Assembly: GCA_900541345.1 (NCBI GenBank)
Contig: UQJE01000002.1
Coordinates: 39,255-103,254 of the forward strand
Source of the DNA: an uncultured Blautia sp.
GTDB taxonomy: Bacteria > Bacillota > Clostridia > Lachnospirales > Lachnospiraceae
Reading direction: 5' to 3'
DNA length: 64,000 bases
The position numbers were made by a program, and so were the translations under genes. Positions 18,150 through 26,984 of the stretch are shown here, piece after piece. Numbering within the stretch: the first letter of the stretch is position 1; each line of letters opens with the position of its first letter. Under the pieces are notes generated by a model. That model was not told where the DNA came from and did not search any database. It worked only from the letters and a program-made list of their open reading frames with translations.

Positions 18150-19166
18150 TTAATATTCCATCTGGCGATAATATCTTCTGGTTGTTAAAGGATGATTTCT
18201 TTCTTTTTCCAAATGGCAGCTTAATCTTTCTGTTATAACGTACATAATCATCGGGGAAACAATTTTTCTAAATTCCGGATCTGTAAATGGAAGTTCAATT
18301 TCTTTTGTATCAAATACATTGATAACTTTTGTAATCTTCTTTGAAAAATCCATTACTCTGTCCATAAGTGGTCTTGTTTCATCTTCTCCATAAAACAGAA
18401 TCAAACTTGTATCTTCTTCCACAAGCTCTAATGTACCGTGGAAATACTCTGCTGCATGAATTGATTTTGTTCTAATCCACTGCATTTCTTCCAGAATACA
18501 CATTGCATAATCGTATGCTTCTCCCCACATCATACCGGAACCAATTACCATATGATAGTCTGTATCTTTGTGTTCTGCTGCCATTTTAGCGCATCTGTCT
18601 TCATACTGTTCCTTTGCCTTGATAAGATATGGCACAATCTTTGCATACTCTTCTACAAATTTATCATACTTGTCAAACTCACCTGCGTTTTTAAGAAATC
18701 TTGCAAGCAGTGTAATCATATATGTATAAATTGCTTCGCATAAACAATCGTCTTCTGCAAAACTAAATAATTTATAATCTGCGAACTCACAAACCGGTGT
18801 GTTATCATTAGATACATATACGACTGTTCTTGCACCTGCTTCTTTACAGAACTTAGCTGCCGCTACAATTTCTTTTGTATTTCCGCTTCTGGTAGAAAAT
18901 ACGCATACACTGTCTTTTGTAAATCTCTTATGTCCGGCTGCCATAAACTCTGCCGCAATCACACTATGTGTTTCAATTTTGTCTGTTGTTGTTTCCAGCC
19001 AATATTTCATTGGAAGGGAATGTGCGTATGTTCCGCCACAGCCAATAAAGAAAATATTGCTGTATCCTTCCTCACAGATTTTATCAACTGCTGCCTCAAT
19101 CTGCGGTCTGAGAGCAATTGCATCGTTGACTACTTTTTCGTATCTTGGTTCATTAAAATTAAACAT
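18150..19166 (-). CDS. SIS-domain sugar isomerase/deglycase, FrlB-like (fructosamine-6-phosphate deglycase)
   Basis: 338 aa with two SIS domains, like FrlB (about 340 aa). Visible features are 'NIFFIGCGGTYAHSLP' and 'VCVFSTRSGNTKEIVAAA' in the first SIS domain, 'AEYFHGTLELVEE' in the second (compare 'GEFRHGPLEIVE' in FrlB), and a C-terminus RRYYRQMEY closely resembling FrlB's RRYYGGLVEY. FrlB-type enzymes split fructoselysine 6-phosphate into glucose 6-phosphate and lysine. GGGAGG lies 8 nt before the ATG. The gene has its own promoter with the locus operator motif, 56 nt downstream of the FGGY kinase gene. A GlmS-like isomerase role is the alternative, but the full set of FrlB/C/D homologues argues for a deglycase. 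Confidence 0.82.
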   Translation of the reverse strand: MFNFNEPRYEKVVNDAIALRPQIEAAVDKICEEGYSNIFFIGCGGTYAHSLPMKYWLETTTDKIETHSVIAAEFMAAGHKRFTKDSVCVFSTRSGNTKEIVAAAKFCKEAGARTVVYVSNDNTPVCEFADYKLFSFAEDDCLCEAIYTYMITLLARFLKNAGEFDKYDKFVEEYAKIVPYLIKAKEQYEDRCAKMAAEHKDTDYHMVIGSGMMWGEAYDYAMCILEEMQWIRTKSIHAAEYFHGTLELVEEDTSLILFYGEDETRPLMDRVMDFSKKITKVINVFDTKEIELPFTDPEFRKIVSPMIMYVITERLSCHLEKERNHPLTTRRYYRQMEY

Positions 19167-19193
19167 TTTTTTGACCTCCCGTTTTATATTTAA

Positions 19194-19243
19194 CTTGTAT
19201 TATCTTGTAATGTTATAATACATTATAATACAAGTTTTGTAAA
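19194..19243 (-). promoter_or_regulatory. Promoter and operator of the FrlB-like gene
   Basis: Minus-strand -35 TTTACA (19238-19243), a 17-bp spacer and -10 TATTAT (19215-19220). The shared 17-mer TAATACATTATAATACA (19216-19232) covers the -10, inside a wider dyad CTTGTATTAT (19194-19203) / ATAATACAAG (19225-19234). Nearly the same 17-mer recurs at 26790-26806 and 28439-28455. Confidence 0.7.
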
Positions 19244-20722
19244 GGGCTTTTTGTAAAATTTTTTTAAAACATGACAAGCCTCTTCAAATATGTTCTGTTT
19301 CTCCTTGTAAAGCATAGTATTTTCCATATTCGGACATACTATATCCTTAATCTTTAAAAAATCTTTCGCTACAGAATAGTCCTGAAATAAACCACATCCA
19401 ACTCCGGCAATAATAGCCCCTCCGATACTTGTACCTGCTTCCATATTCTCCGGTATTTTCAATGTTAAATTAAATACATCTGTAAGAATTTGCTGCCATG
19501 CTTTGCTTCTTCCACCTCCGCCAATAAGCACTATATTATCCACCGATTCCTCACGGCGAATGGCATTTAAAAGAATATTTAAGTTCATGGCAACCCCTTC
19601 CATAATGGCTCTGTAAAAATCTCCATAAACTGTCTGAATAGTAGCGCCTAAAAAAGAAGCCTGTAAATCAAGATTGTACCAAGGAGAACGTTCTCCCATT
19701 AAATATGGTAAAAATAAAAGACCATTTGCTCCCGGTGGTGAAGATAAAACCAGCTTTTCAATTTCCTCATAATTTAACGGTTCTTTCGAAAGATTCATCC
19801 TTCCCCACGCATGAGCAAGCCCTCCCGTCTGCATTGTTCCTAAAAAGCAATATTTCCCTGGTATCACGTGGGGTTCGGACTGCATCATTTCTTTTTTATC
19901 AAAAATCAAATTCTTTGTCTGTGCTGCCAACCATGTGGAGCTTCCCAAACATAGATACGCATCCCCTGCATCTGTACATGCCCCTCCAAGATGCGCTGCC
20001 GAACCATCTCCTGCTCCTGTCACAACAGGAATGCCCGCAATTAACCCACATGTCTTTGCCGCTTCTTCTGTAACATATCCCAAAATGCTGTCGCTTTCCA
20101 AAACTTCCGGCATTTTATTAATAGAAATCCCGGCAGCTTCCAAAATTTCCTCTGACCATTTCTTTTGGCGTATATCATAAGCAATCGTATATGCAGCGTC
20201 TGTATAATCTGTTGCAAGTCTTCCTGTAAGGCAATAATTAATGTAGTCCTTAGACTGTATATACTTATCTGTATTTTTGTAAATATCTGGCTGATATTTC
20301 TTCTGCCACATTAATTTAGGCAATGTATAGGAAGCGCTTGGAGGCTGTCCCGTAATATGATAATAATGTTGTTTTCCAAGCTTTTCCTCGAGTTCTTTAC
20401 ACTCTTGTACAGCACGGGTATCTGACCAAATAATACTGTTTCCCAACAGCTCTCCATTATATCCAATAGGAACGTTGCCCATCATCTGTCCTGTTACGGC
20501 AACTGCAGCTATGGATTTTCTGTCGATTATTTTTACTATTTCCTGAGTTGTACTGCAAACAGCATGCCACCATTGAGCCGGATTCTGTTCTGCCCAACCA
20601 TGCTTGGGATAAAAGGTAGGATAATTTTGGGTTATGCTGACAATTATTTTCCCGTCTTCACGAAACAATGATGCCTTATTACCAGAAGTCCCCAAATCAT
20701 GTGCAAGAATATAATGGGGCAT
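19223..20722 (-). CDS. FGGY-family sugar kinase (xylulokinase-like)
   Basis: 499 aa from the ATG at 20722, which has AGGGAG 8 nt upstream; GTG and ATG codons at 20731 and 20728 are closer to it. The N-terminal ATPase signature 'ILAHDLGTSGNKASLF' and the second-domain motifs 'GAGDGSAAHLGGA' and 'NIVLIGGGGRSKAWQQILTD' are those of FGGY kinases (XylB/GntK group). It should phosphorylate a pentulose, hexulose or polyol in the cytoplasm. It lies 12 nt downstream of the DeoC-like gene in the same operon. Known frl operons do not need this enzyme, so its presence hints at a second sugar or a different breakdown route. Confidence 0.85.
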   Translation of the reverse strand: MPHYILAHDLGTSGNKASLFREDGKIIVSITQNYPTFYPKHGWAEQNPAQWWHAVCSTTQEIVKIIDRKSIAAVAVTGQMMGNVPIGYNGELLGNSIIWSDTRAVQECKELEEKLGKQHYYHITGQPPSASYTLPKLMWQKKYQPDIYKNTDKYIQSKDYINYCLTGRLATDYTDAAYTIAYDIRQKKWSEEILEAAGISINKMPEVLESDSILGYVTEEAAKTCGLIAGIPVVTGAGDGSAAHLGGACTDAGDAYLCLGSSTWLAAQTKNLIFDKKEMMQSEPHVIPGKYCFLGTMQTGGLAHAWGRMNLSKEPLNYEEIEKLVLSSPPGANGLLFLPYLMGERSPWYNLDLQASFLGATIQTVYGDFYRAIMEGVAMNLNILLNAIRREESVDNIVLIGGGGRSKAWQQILTDVFNLTLKIPENMEAGTSIGGAIIAGVGCGLFQDYSVAKDFLKIKDIVCPNMENTMLYKEKQNIFEEACHVLKKFYKKPFTKLVL

Positions 20723-20734
20723 ATACATCACTCC

Positions 20735-21421
20735 CTATTCTTCTTCTTTTAACAAACGAATTATATTTTTGGCAGAACCTACTCCCATTCCAAAACGTGC
20801 CACGCCCATATCATACATTTCTTTTACAACTGCAAGTTCTCTGATTCCACCAGAGCATTTTACTTTAATCTGTCCATTTGCCGCTCTTAGCATTAGTCTG
20901 GCATGATTCAGTGTACAAGCTCCCAAAAATCCGGTTCCTGCCTTTACAAAATCTGCACCTCCGTCAATTACAAGTTTTGTTGCTGTTTCAATTTGCTCTT
21001 CTGTAAGAATTGCCGGCTCAATAATTACTTTTAAATTATGACCTTTAGGAACAACTGCGCGAACTGCCTCAATATCTTTCCGAACATATTCAAATTCGCT
21101 GTTTTTTAATGCGGCAATGTTCATCCACATATCAATTTCATCACAACCCAAATCCATATATGTCTTTGCCTCGAAAACCTTTACTTCCGTCCTCTCTGTA
21201 CCTGCTCCCAGTGATGAGCCAACTCCGCCGCCTACCCCTGTAACTGTACCTTTCAGCTCCTTCAGCAAATAATCATAATAAGATGCAAAACCATATACCT
21301 GTTTAAAGCCATACAATTTCGCAGCTTCTGCCAAGTCTCTCTGTGACGAAAAAGACATATTCGCACTTATACAAGCGCCATCAACCATATGTCCAAATAT
21401 TTCTGCTGTAAGTTTTCCCAT
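20735..21421 (-). CDS. DeoC/LacD-type class I aldolase (deoxyribose-phosphate aldolase-like)
   Basis: 228 aa from the ATG at 21421 with AAGGAGG 9 nt upstream; the frame stays open to 21478, inside the FrlC-like gene. DeoC features are a (beta/alpha)8 pattern, 'FVKAGTGFLGAC' with the Schiff-base Lys (VKTSTGF in E. coli DeoC) and 'IKVKCSGGIRELAVV' with the second conserved Lys. DeoC cleaves deoxyribose 5-phosphate; relatives cleave other sugar phosphates. Placed between the epimerase-like and FGGY kinase genes, it may cleave the kinase product. No thymidine phosphorylase or phosphopentomutase is nearby, which argues against ordinary deoxynucleoside catabolism. Confidence 0.82.
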   Translation of the reverse strand: MGKLTAEIFGHMVDGACISANMSFSSQRDLAEAAKLYGFKQVYGFASYYDYLLKELKGTVTGVGGGVGSSLGAGTERTEVKVFEAKTYMDLGCDEIDMWMNIAALKNSEFEYVRKDIEAVRAVVPKGHNLKVIIEPAILTEEQIETATKLVIDGGADFVKAGTGFLGACTLNHARLMLRAANGQIKVKCSGGIRELAVVKEMYDMGVARFGMGVGSAKNIIRLLKEEE

Positions 21422-21456
21422 CTTCTTTTCCTCCTTAAAAAATCTAAATTTTATTC

Positions 21457-22293
21457 TCAAATTCCTGCCTTCATACAAATGTCCTTAAGTGCTCTCATAG
21501 ATTCCGACAAATATAATTCCGGATCTCTAAAGTACGGGGCAAGAAGTTCTGTAGAACACCATCCGTCATATTTATTTCTTTTTAATATACGGAAAAAGTC
21601 AATCAGCGGAATCTGTCCTGCTGAATCATTCAACTGCATATGAAATTCCGTTTTCCCGTCACTATTACAAATATGTACATACTTCATAGTTGCTCCAAGC
21701 TTATCAAAATACTCTGAATAAGGTTCATTTGCAATAAATGGCGGAACGACATCAATCATTGAACATAAGGCTTTTGACTGTACCTGTTCCTGTATTTGCA
21801 CAATATCATCTGCACAGGTAATCACATTTCCCTCTGAAGGAGAAAGCGATTCCAAAATAATATCTACACCCTCTTTTTCTGCTTTACGGCAAAGTCTGTT
21901 CAGACTATCTTCCATTACGTTCCAAATTTCTTTTCTTGAGCGTCCGTATCCGGGATGTTTAATCGTAATCTGCATCTTATCCGTTCCTATCCCACGGGCT
22001 ACCTCAAGACTTCTTTCCAAATAGGCAACCGTTTCTTCTCTTTCTTTTGCATCGGCTGACACAAGATTATACGGATAGGCAAGAATTTCCGGGGTAAACA
22101 TAGAAACTTCTACCCCATATTCTTTTTTCCAATCAAGAATTTGCCGGATTCTCTGGTTGTCCATATCATACGCATACGCATGAGGTCTTGCTCCCCATAC
22201 TTCTACTCCCTGAAATCCGTACTCTTTCGCCATTTGAAAACAGTATTCCAATGGGTATCTTGAAAATTGATAGGATAAAAAAGCAAATTTCAT
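21457..22293 (-). CDS. Sugar phosphate isomerase/epimerase, FrlC-like (fructosamine 3-epimerase)
   Basis: 278 aa, a xylose-isomerase-like TIM barrel the same size as FrlC (276 aa). Several segments match FrlC as I remember it: 'GVEVWGARPHAYAYDM' (FrlC 'GIEIWGGRPHAFAPDL'), 'YPYNLVSADAKEREET', 'IILESLSPSEGNV' and 'SMIDVVPPFIANEP', with metal ligands Glu, Asp and His in 'MKYVHICNSDG' and the last Glu in 'CSTELLAPY'. FrlC interconverts psicoselysine and fructoselysine. The start has AGGAGGTGGAGAA upstream. It sits between the binding-protein gene, after a hairpin, and the aldolase gene. Confidence 0.82.
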   Translation of the reverse strand: MKFAFLSYQFSRYPLEYCFQMAKEYGFQGVEVWGARPHAYAYDMDNQRIRQILDWKKEYGVEVSMFTPEILAYPYNLVSADAKEREETVAYLERSLEVARGIGTDKMQITIKHPGYGRSRKEIWNVMEDSLNRLCRKAEKEGVDIILESLSPSEGNVITCADDIVQIQEQVQSKALCSMIDVVPPFIANEPYSEYFDKLGATMKYVHICNSDGKTEFHMQLNDSAGQIPLIDFFRILKRNKYDGWCSTELLAPYFRDPELYLSESMRALKDICMKAGI

Positions 22294-22321
22294 ATTTCTC
22301 CACCTCCTGCATGTAAAACGC

Positions 22322-22352
22322 GAAAGGCATCTGCGTTTTGCAGATGCCTTTC
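22322..22352 (-). terminator. Hairpin after the binding-protein gene (partial terminator)
   Basis: A perfect 13-bp stem GAAAGGCATCTGC / GCAGATGCCTTTC with a 5-nt loop, followed on the minus strand by GCGTTTT. It lies between the transporter genes and the catabolic genes of the same operon. It may protect the upstream mRNA or let only part of transcription through. Confidence 0.65.
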
Positions 22353-22362
22353 ATTTATTGAT

Positions 22363-23310
22363 TTACTCTTCAGTAACCCAATTTTCGGCCTCTGTCGCCT
22401 TCATAAGATCAACTTCTGAATAAGTAACCTCTTCTACCTCTTCTCCATCAAGGATTTTATTTGCTATTTCTACAGATAAAGAACCTAATCTATCCGGATG
22501 CAGCGCTGTTGCACAAATCATATTACAGTCAGGACCATCCTTAAGCATAATTTCCAACTGTTCAGGTGTTGCGTCATATCCTGCAATTAAAACATCTTTT
22601 CTGTCGTTTGCTTCACATGCAACATAAGCACCAAGTGTGCGGTCTCCATCAGGACAGAAAATACCTGTGATTTCCGGATATGCCTGAAGCATATTTTCAA
22701 CTGTACTTCTGTGCGTATCTCTTGTTCCGCTTGAAAGCTGTCGAATAACTTTTACATCCGGTGCAATCTCTTTTAATCTGTCTTCAAATCCTTTATTACG
22801 CTCATATGTAGAAGTAACTGACTCCAAATCGTCTACAATTAAAACAGTACCTTTATCTCCCATTTTCTCAACAAGATAATCAGCACCTATCGCACCGCCT
22901 TCAAAGTTATCAGTTAAAACTTTTGCATCAACTTCTGTATCCATTTCAATGTCCCAGTTTATAACAGCAATTCCCGCTTCTCTTGCTTTTTCAATATAAG
23001 GAATGGTAGCGCTGGCATCTACAGGAGAAATACAAATTGCATCTACTCCCTGTGTTGTCATATCCTCTACAATTGCAATACTTTTCTGCATATCACCTGC
23101 AGCATCAGGATATACAATCTCAATATTTCCCAATTCCTCTGCTTTTGCTTCCGCACCTTTGATAACGTCAACACCAAATTCTTCTGCAAGGGAATAAGTT
23201 ACAACTGCAATTGTCCGCTTTTCCTCTGCATGAACAGTTGTTGCCCCTGCCAGCAAGCCCGTTACTACTGCCGCACACGCTAAAATACTTACCAGTCTTC
23301 TTTTCATCAT
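22363..23310 (-). CDS. Ribose-type ABC transporter substrate-binding protein
   Basis: 315 aa, periplasmic-binding-protein family 1 (RbsB-like). It has a signal peptide of about 28 residues ending 'TTVHA' before EEK, and typical segments 'VDAICISPVDASATIPYIEK' and 'ITGIFCPDGDRTLGAYVAC'. A Cys at residue 12 is too close to the N-terminus for a convincing lipobox, so the protein may be released or held by the permease. GGAGG lies upstream. It delivers an unknown sugar-like ligand to the permease and ATPase encoded just upstream. Confidence 0.88.
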   Translation of the reverse strand: MMKRRLVSILACAAVVTGLLAGATTVHAEEKRTIAVVTYSLAEEFGVDVIKGAEAKAEELGNIEIVYPDAAGDMQKSIAIVEDMTTQGVDAICISPVDASATIPYIEKAREAGIAVINWDIEMDTEVDAKVLTDNFEGGAIGADYLVEKMGDKGTVLIVDDLESVTSTYERNKGFEDRLKEIAPDVKVIRQLSSGTRDTHRSTVENMLQAYPEITGIFCPDGDRTLGAYVACEANDRKDVLIAGYDATPEQLEIMLKDGPDCNMICATALHPDRLGSLSVEIANKILDGEEVEEVTYSEVDLMKATEAENWVTEE

Positions 23311-23365
23311 TGAAACCTCCTATTTTAAATAATTTTTATTTTAACCCCGAAAGGTTAAGTTCTTT

Positions 23366-24334
23366 TTATTTTGTACGACTGTTATAAATAGAATACAGAA
23401 CTGACGCAATAATAATGATTCCTTTTACAACCTGCTGCCAATAAGAACTGATATACATCAAGTTCATTGCATTATTGATTATTCCCATAAGCAATGCACC
23501 AAAGAAAATACCAGGTACAGCTCCTTTTCCTCCACTAAAAGAGACACCACCCATAGCACACGCTGCAATTGCTTCTGTTTCAAATGTGTTTCCTGCTGTA
23601 GGCTGCGCAGACGCATTTCTTGCTGTTAAGATAACACCAGCGAGAGCTGCACAGATTCCGCTGATTATATAAGCAAATGTCAAAACTCTTTTTGCATTAA
23701 TACCAGAATGATATGCAGCCTGATAATTTCCACCAACTGCATATACAGAACGTCCGAATGATGTTTTTGAAAGGATAATGCCTACGATAATAAATGTCAG
23801 AATCATAAAATAAATTGGTACCGGTATCCCAAACAGGTTTCCAAGACCAAGGAATGTAAATCCCTCAGGAAGATTTCCAATGGGTTTTCCCTCGCATACC
23901 AAATAACAAACTCCTCTGAATGTAATCTGAAGTCCAAGAGTCATAATAAATGGCGGAATGCCCGTATGCGCAATTGTAATACCTGCCAGCCATCCCATAA
24001 CAGCGCCGGAAAGCAAACTTACCACAATTGCAAAAACCATGTTTGTTCCGTTTGTAATCATAAGTGCGGCAATAGCGCCTGCAACGCCGGCAGTAGCGCC
24101 TACTGTTAAATCAATTCCACCCGTCATCATAGCAAATGCCATACCACAGGCTAATATTCCGTATACTGAAATCTGTCTCAAAATATTGAGAATATTATTT
24201 GTTGTCATGAAATTGGAACTGCGAAATGTCATAAAAATACAAACCACAACGATTACAAGAATAATTCCTGAGTAGGAACTAAATTCTGAATTTTTTAAAA
24301 TCTTAGAAAGTTTAGAATCTGACTTTGTTTTCAT
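23366..24334 (-). CDS. Ribose-type ABC transporter permease (RbsC-like)
   Basis: 322 aa with 8-10 hydrophobic segments and the family motif 'GGIDLTVGATAGVAGAIAAL' near residue 70. 'AIAACAMGGVSFSGGKGAVP' near residue 260 is the RbsC-type coupling region. Its ATG overlaps the stop of the ATPase gene by 4 nt (ATGA). It forms the membrane channel for the locus importer. Confidence 0.9.
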   Translation of the reverse strand: MKTKSDSKLSKILKNSEFSSYSGIILVIVVVCIFMTFRSSNFMTTNNILNILRQISVYGILACGMAFAMMTGGIDLTVGATAGVAGAIAALMITNGTNMVFAIVVSLLSGAVMGWLAGITIAHTGIPPFIMTLGLQITFRGVCYLVCEGKPIGNLPEGFTFLGLGNLFGIPVPIYFMILTFIIVGIILSKTSFGRSVYAVGGNYQAAYHSGINAKRVLTFAYIISGICAALAGVILTARNASAQPTAGNTFETEAIAACAMGGVSFSGGKGAVPGIFFGALLMGIINNAMNLMYISSYWQQVVKGIIIIASVLYSIYNSRTK

Positions 24335-25824
24335 TTTGTTTCAACCCCCTTAGTCGCTAATTTCATAACAGATTCTTCATCAGCTTCATTTGCCCTAATC
24401 TCTCCTGTTACAAATCCTTCTCTCATAACGATAATGCGATCACTTATATTCAACAATTCCGGAAGCTCAGAAGATACGATAATAACAGCAACACCTTTTT
24501 TAGCAAGGTCATTAATTATCTGATAAATTTCTGCTTTTGAGCCCACATCAATACCTCGTGTCGGTTCATCAAGAATTAGAATTTCCGGTTCTGTTGCCAA
24601 GCATTTTGCAATAACCACTTTCTGTTGATTGCCTCCGCTTAAAGAGCTTGCAGGCAAGCGTTTGTTTGCCATTTTGATGTGAAGCTGCTCTGCATATTTA
24701 TTTACGCACTCATTCTCCGCCGATGCGTTCATAAATCCGGCATGACTTAATGTTTTTAAAGAACTCATCTCAATGTTATTTAGTATAGAAAGAAGAAGAA
24801 CAAGACCCTGGTCTTTTCTATCTTCCGGAACCATAGCAAAACCATTTTGAATTGCTTCCATCGGATTTGCATTTTTTAACTCTTTTCCATTTTTGTAAAT
24901 ACTTCCTGTACATTTATCAAGACCCATAACAGCTCTCATTAATTCTGTACGCCCAGCTCCTACCAAGCCTCCAAATCCAAGAACTTCTCCTCTTCTCAGG
25001 GTAAAAGAAACATCTTTAACCTTATCATTTTGAATATGTTCTACTCTGAGGATTTCTTCTCCCACTTCCGTTCTTTCTTTAGGAAACTGATTTTCAATAT
25101 TTCTTCCAACCATAAGCGAAACAACCTGGTCGCTGTTTAAATCTTTTACCATACCGCCTCCGGAATTTTGCCCGTCACGAAGTACTGTGATTCTATCTCC
25201 AATAGCAAAAATATCCTCCAAACGATGTGATATATAAATTTGTGAAATTCCCTTTTCTTTTAAATTCTGTATAATACTAAAAAGAATTGTTGTCTCTTCT
25301 GAGGTAAGAGAGGAGGTTGGTTCGTCAAAAATAATAATTTTCGCCTGAAAAGAGAGCGCTTTCATAATTTCTACAAGCTGCCTTTGTGCAACACTTAAAT
25401 TCCTGATATATTCTTTTGGATCAAAATAGATTCCCAATTCTTCCATCAGTGTTCTGGTTCTCTTTTCCAACTCCCCATAATCAATTAATCCATTCTTTCG
25501 AGGATACCTTCCCACATAAATATTTTCCATAATGTTCATATCCGGAAACTGTATTAATTCCTGATGAACAATACTTATTCCCAATTCGTGTGCTGAATTA
25601 GGATTTTTAATATCAACCTTTTGTCCGTCTAAAACAATCTCTGCCCCCTGGTTTGGAACTACAACACCTGACAATATTTTCATCAGAGTAGATTTACCTG
25701 CACCATTTTCTCCTAACAGGCACAAAATCTCTCCTCTCTGCACTTCCAGTTCCACGTTATCAAGAGCTTTAATTCCTCCGTATGTTTTAGAAATGTGCTG
25801 CATTTTTAAAATCACATCATCCAT
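24331..25824 (-). CDS. Ribose-type ABC transporter ATPase with two nucleotide-binding domains (RbsA-like)
   Basis: 497 aa with two tandem ATPase domains, as usual for CUT2 sugar importers. The first has Walker A GENGAGKST and the signature-region segment 'LSVAQRQLVEIMKAL', followed by Walker B 'IIIFDEPTSSL'. The second has a divergent P-loop ('GGLVGAGRTELM'), 'LSGGNQQKVVIAKCLA' and 'ILILDEPTRGIDVG'. It powers import for the permease and binding protein encoded next. It starts 9 nt after the FrlD-like gene, so kinase and transporter share one transcript. Confidence 0.92.
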   Translation of the reverse strand: MDDVILKMQHISKTYGGIKALDNVELEVQRGEILCLLGENGAGKSTLMKILSGVVVPNQGAEIVLDGQKVDIKNPNSAHELGISIVHQELIQFPDMNIMENIYVGRYPRKNGLIDYGELEKRTRTLMEELGIYFDPKEYIRNLSVAQRQLVEIMKALSFQAKIIIFDEPTSSLTSEETTILFSIIQNLKEKGISQIYISHRLEDIFAIGDRITVLRDGQNSGGGMVKDLNSDQVVSLMVGRNIENQFPKERTEVGEEILRVEHIQNDKVKDVSFTLRRGEVLGFGGLVGAGRTELMRAVMGLDKCTGSIYKNGKELKNANPMEAIQNGFAMVPEDRKDQGLVLLLSILNNIEMSSLKTLSHAGFMNASAENECVNKYAEQLHIKMANKRLPASSLSGGNQQKVVIAKCLATEPEILILDEPTRGIDVGSKAEIYQIINDLAKKGVAVIIVSSELPELLNISDRIIVMREGFVTGEIRANEADEESVMKLATKGVETK

Positions 25825-25833
25825 ATCTGAGAA

Positions 25834-26748
25834 CTACCTCCCTTCCTCAAATTTTATCCCGTATCCCAATGAGCCTTCCATAAGACAATTGTGCCGTGCA
25901 AAAAGATTTCCAGAGCACATAGAAAACTCAATCAAATGGTCCACATAATCGTCCTGATCTATTTTACGGCTGAAATTTTCAAACTTATGTGAGTGAAGAT
26001 GAGCAAAAATTTTCATTCCTGAAAAATAACTGGTAATAAATGCTGTTATCCATGAGTCTCCTGCTCCTGTAGTATCAACAATTGGAGCTTCGTAGTTGTA
26101 GGGCTGCTTTTTATATAATTTTCTTCCGTTATAAACCATTGCTCCCCGCTCTCCAAAAGTGGTAATTGCCAATTCACATCCATATTCATTCACACATTTC
26201 TTTGCTAATTTTTCCAAATCTTCTATTGCTAAATCTTTTCCTGAAAAAAATGCAATTGTAATATTGGCACAAATTTCCGATAACGTTTCTTCTGTCCATT
26301 CATCTGAAAAATCATATAAAACAGAAATCCCTGCATCTTTTACTTTTTTTAATTGATTTTCTATATGACTATAGCAACTGGAATGCACTAAATCGAACTG
26401 TTTTAAATACTCAATCTCTTTTTCTGTCACTTGATACGGTTTTGCTTTTACTACCCCTGCATCATTTTCCTCTACAATTGTTCTGTCACCATTCGTAAGA
26501 TGAATCCCACAAACGCCCGTTTCTCCACTTTCATAGTGACAATGAGAAATGTCTACATTCTCTCTCTCCAATAATGCTATAATTTCATCTGCCTGCCAGT
26601 CATTTCCAATAACTCCTGCATATGCTGAATCATAACCAAGACGTTTTGCCATGACTGCAAAATTATAACTATTCCCTCCCGGGTAAATTACTTTTGTAGT
26701 ATAATTACAATCGACTACATTATCGCCTAATCCTATAACACGAATCAT
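25834..26748 (-). CDS. PfkB-family kinase, FrlD-like (fructosamine 6-kinase)
   Basis: 304 aa from the ATG at 26748 with AAAGGAGG upstream; a longer frame to 26769 lacks support. The N-terminus 'GLGDNVVDCNYTTKVIYPGG' mirrors FrlD ('GDNCVDIYP', 'SGGNAVNVAV'), 'SVLYDFSDEWTEE' mirrors 'TAFDFSDKWDS', and 'DTTGAGDSWITAF' holds the catalytic Asp of the PfkB family. FrlD phosphorylates fructoselysine at O6 for the FrlB deglycase. The protein is about 40 residues longer than FrlD because of an insert after the GAGDS motif ('AHLHSHKFENFSRKIDQDD'). First gene of the main operon, behind an operator-bearing promoter. Confidence 0.82.
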   Translation of the reverse strand: MIRVIGLGDNVVDCNYTTKVIYPGGNSYNFAVMAKRLGYDSAYAGVIGNDWQADEIIALLERENVDISHCHYESGETGVCGIHLTNGDRTIVEENDAGVVKAKPYQVTEKEIEYLKQFDLVHSSCYSHIENQLKKVKDAGISVLYDFSDEWTEETLSEICANITIAFFSGKDLAIEDLEKLAKKCVNEYGCELAITTFGERGAMVYNGRKLYKKQPYNYEAPIVDTTGAGDSWITAFITSYFSGMKIFAHLHSHKFENFSRKIDQDDYVDHLIEFSMCSGNLFARHNCLMEGSLGYGIKFEEGR

Positions 26749-26770
26749 AACTTCCTCCTTTCCGCACACT

Positions 26771-26852
26771 GTAATACATTATCTCATATTGTAATATAAT
26801 GTATTACTACAACTTGTAGTATTATATTATTACATCTTTCCTATTTTGTAAA
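26771..26852 (-). promoter_or_regulatory. Promoter and operator region of the FrlD-ABC-FrlC-aldolase-FGGY operon
   Basis: Minus-strand TTTACA (26847-26852), a 17-bp spacer and TAATAT (26824-26829). Downstream lies a perfect 12-bp inverted repeat GTAATACATTAT (26771-26782) / ATAATGTATTAC (26796-26807); the 17-mer TGTAATATAATGTATTA occupies 26790-26806. A second palindrome ACTACAACTTGTAGT (26806-26820) abuts it. The same 17-mer type occurs at the other two promoters of the locus, so this is the likely GntR-protein binding region. Confidence 0.7.
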
Positions 26853-26934
26853 TAGTTTTATTCGTTTTTTCAAAATTACGTCTAGTTTTCACAATTTTTA
26901 CACTTTGATTTTGTATGTTTTTCACAATTCAAAA

Positions 26935-26981
26935 AAAAGACCTGGATAGTATCTCTTAGTAAAATACTATCCGGGTCTTTT
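26935..26981 (-). terminator. Terminator of the double-HAD gene
   Basis: AAAAGACCYGGATAGTAT-type arms (one G-T mismatch) form an 18-bp stem. On the minus strand it is followed by eight T. It lies 4 nt past the stop at 26985 and isolates this gene from the main operon. Confidence 0.88.
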
Positions 26982-26984
26982 CAT

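Noticed and set aside
22363..23310. Lipoprotein call for the sugar-binding protein
   Set aside because: The I-L-A-C sequence at residues 9-12 leaves too short a hydrophobic stretch before the Cys, and a VHA cleavage site follows a proper one.
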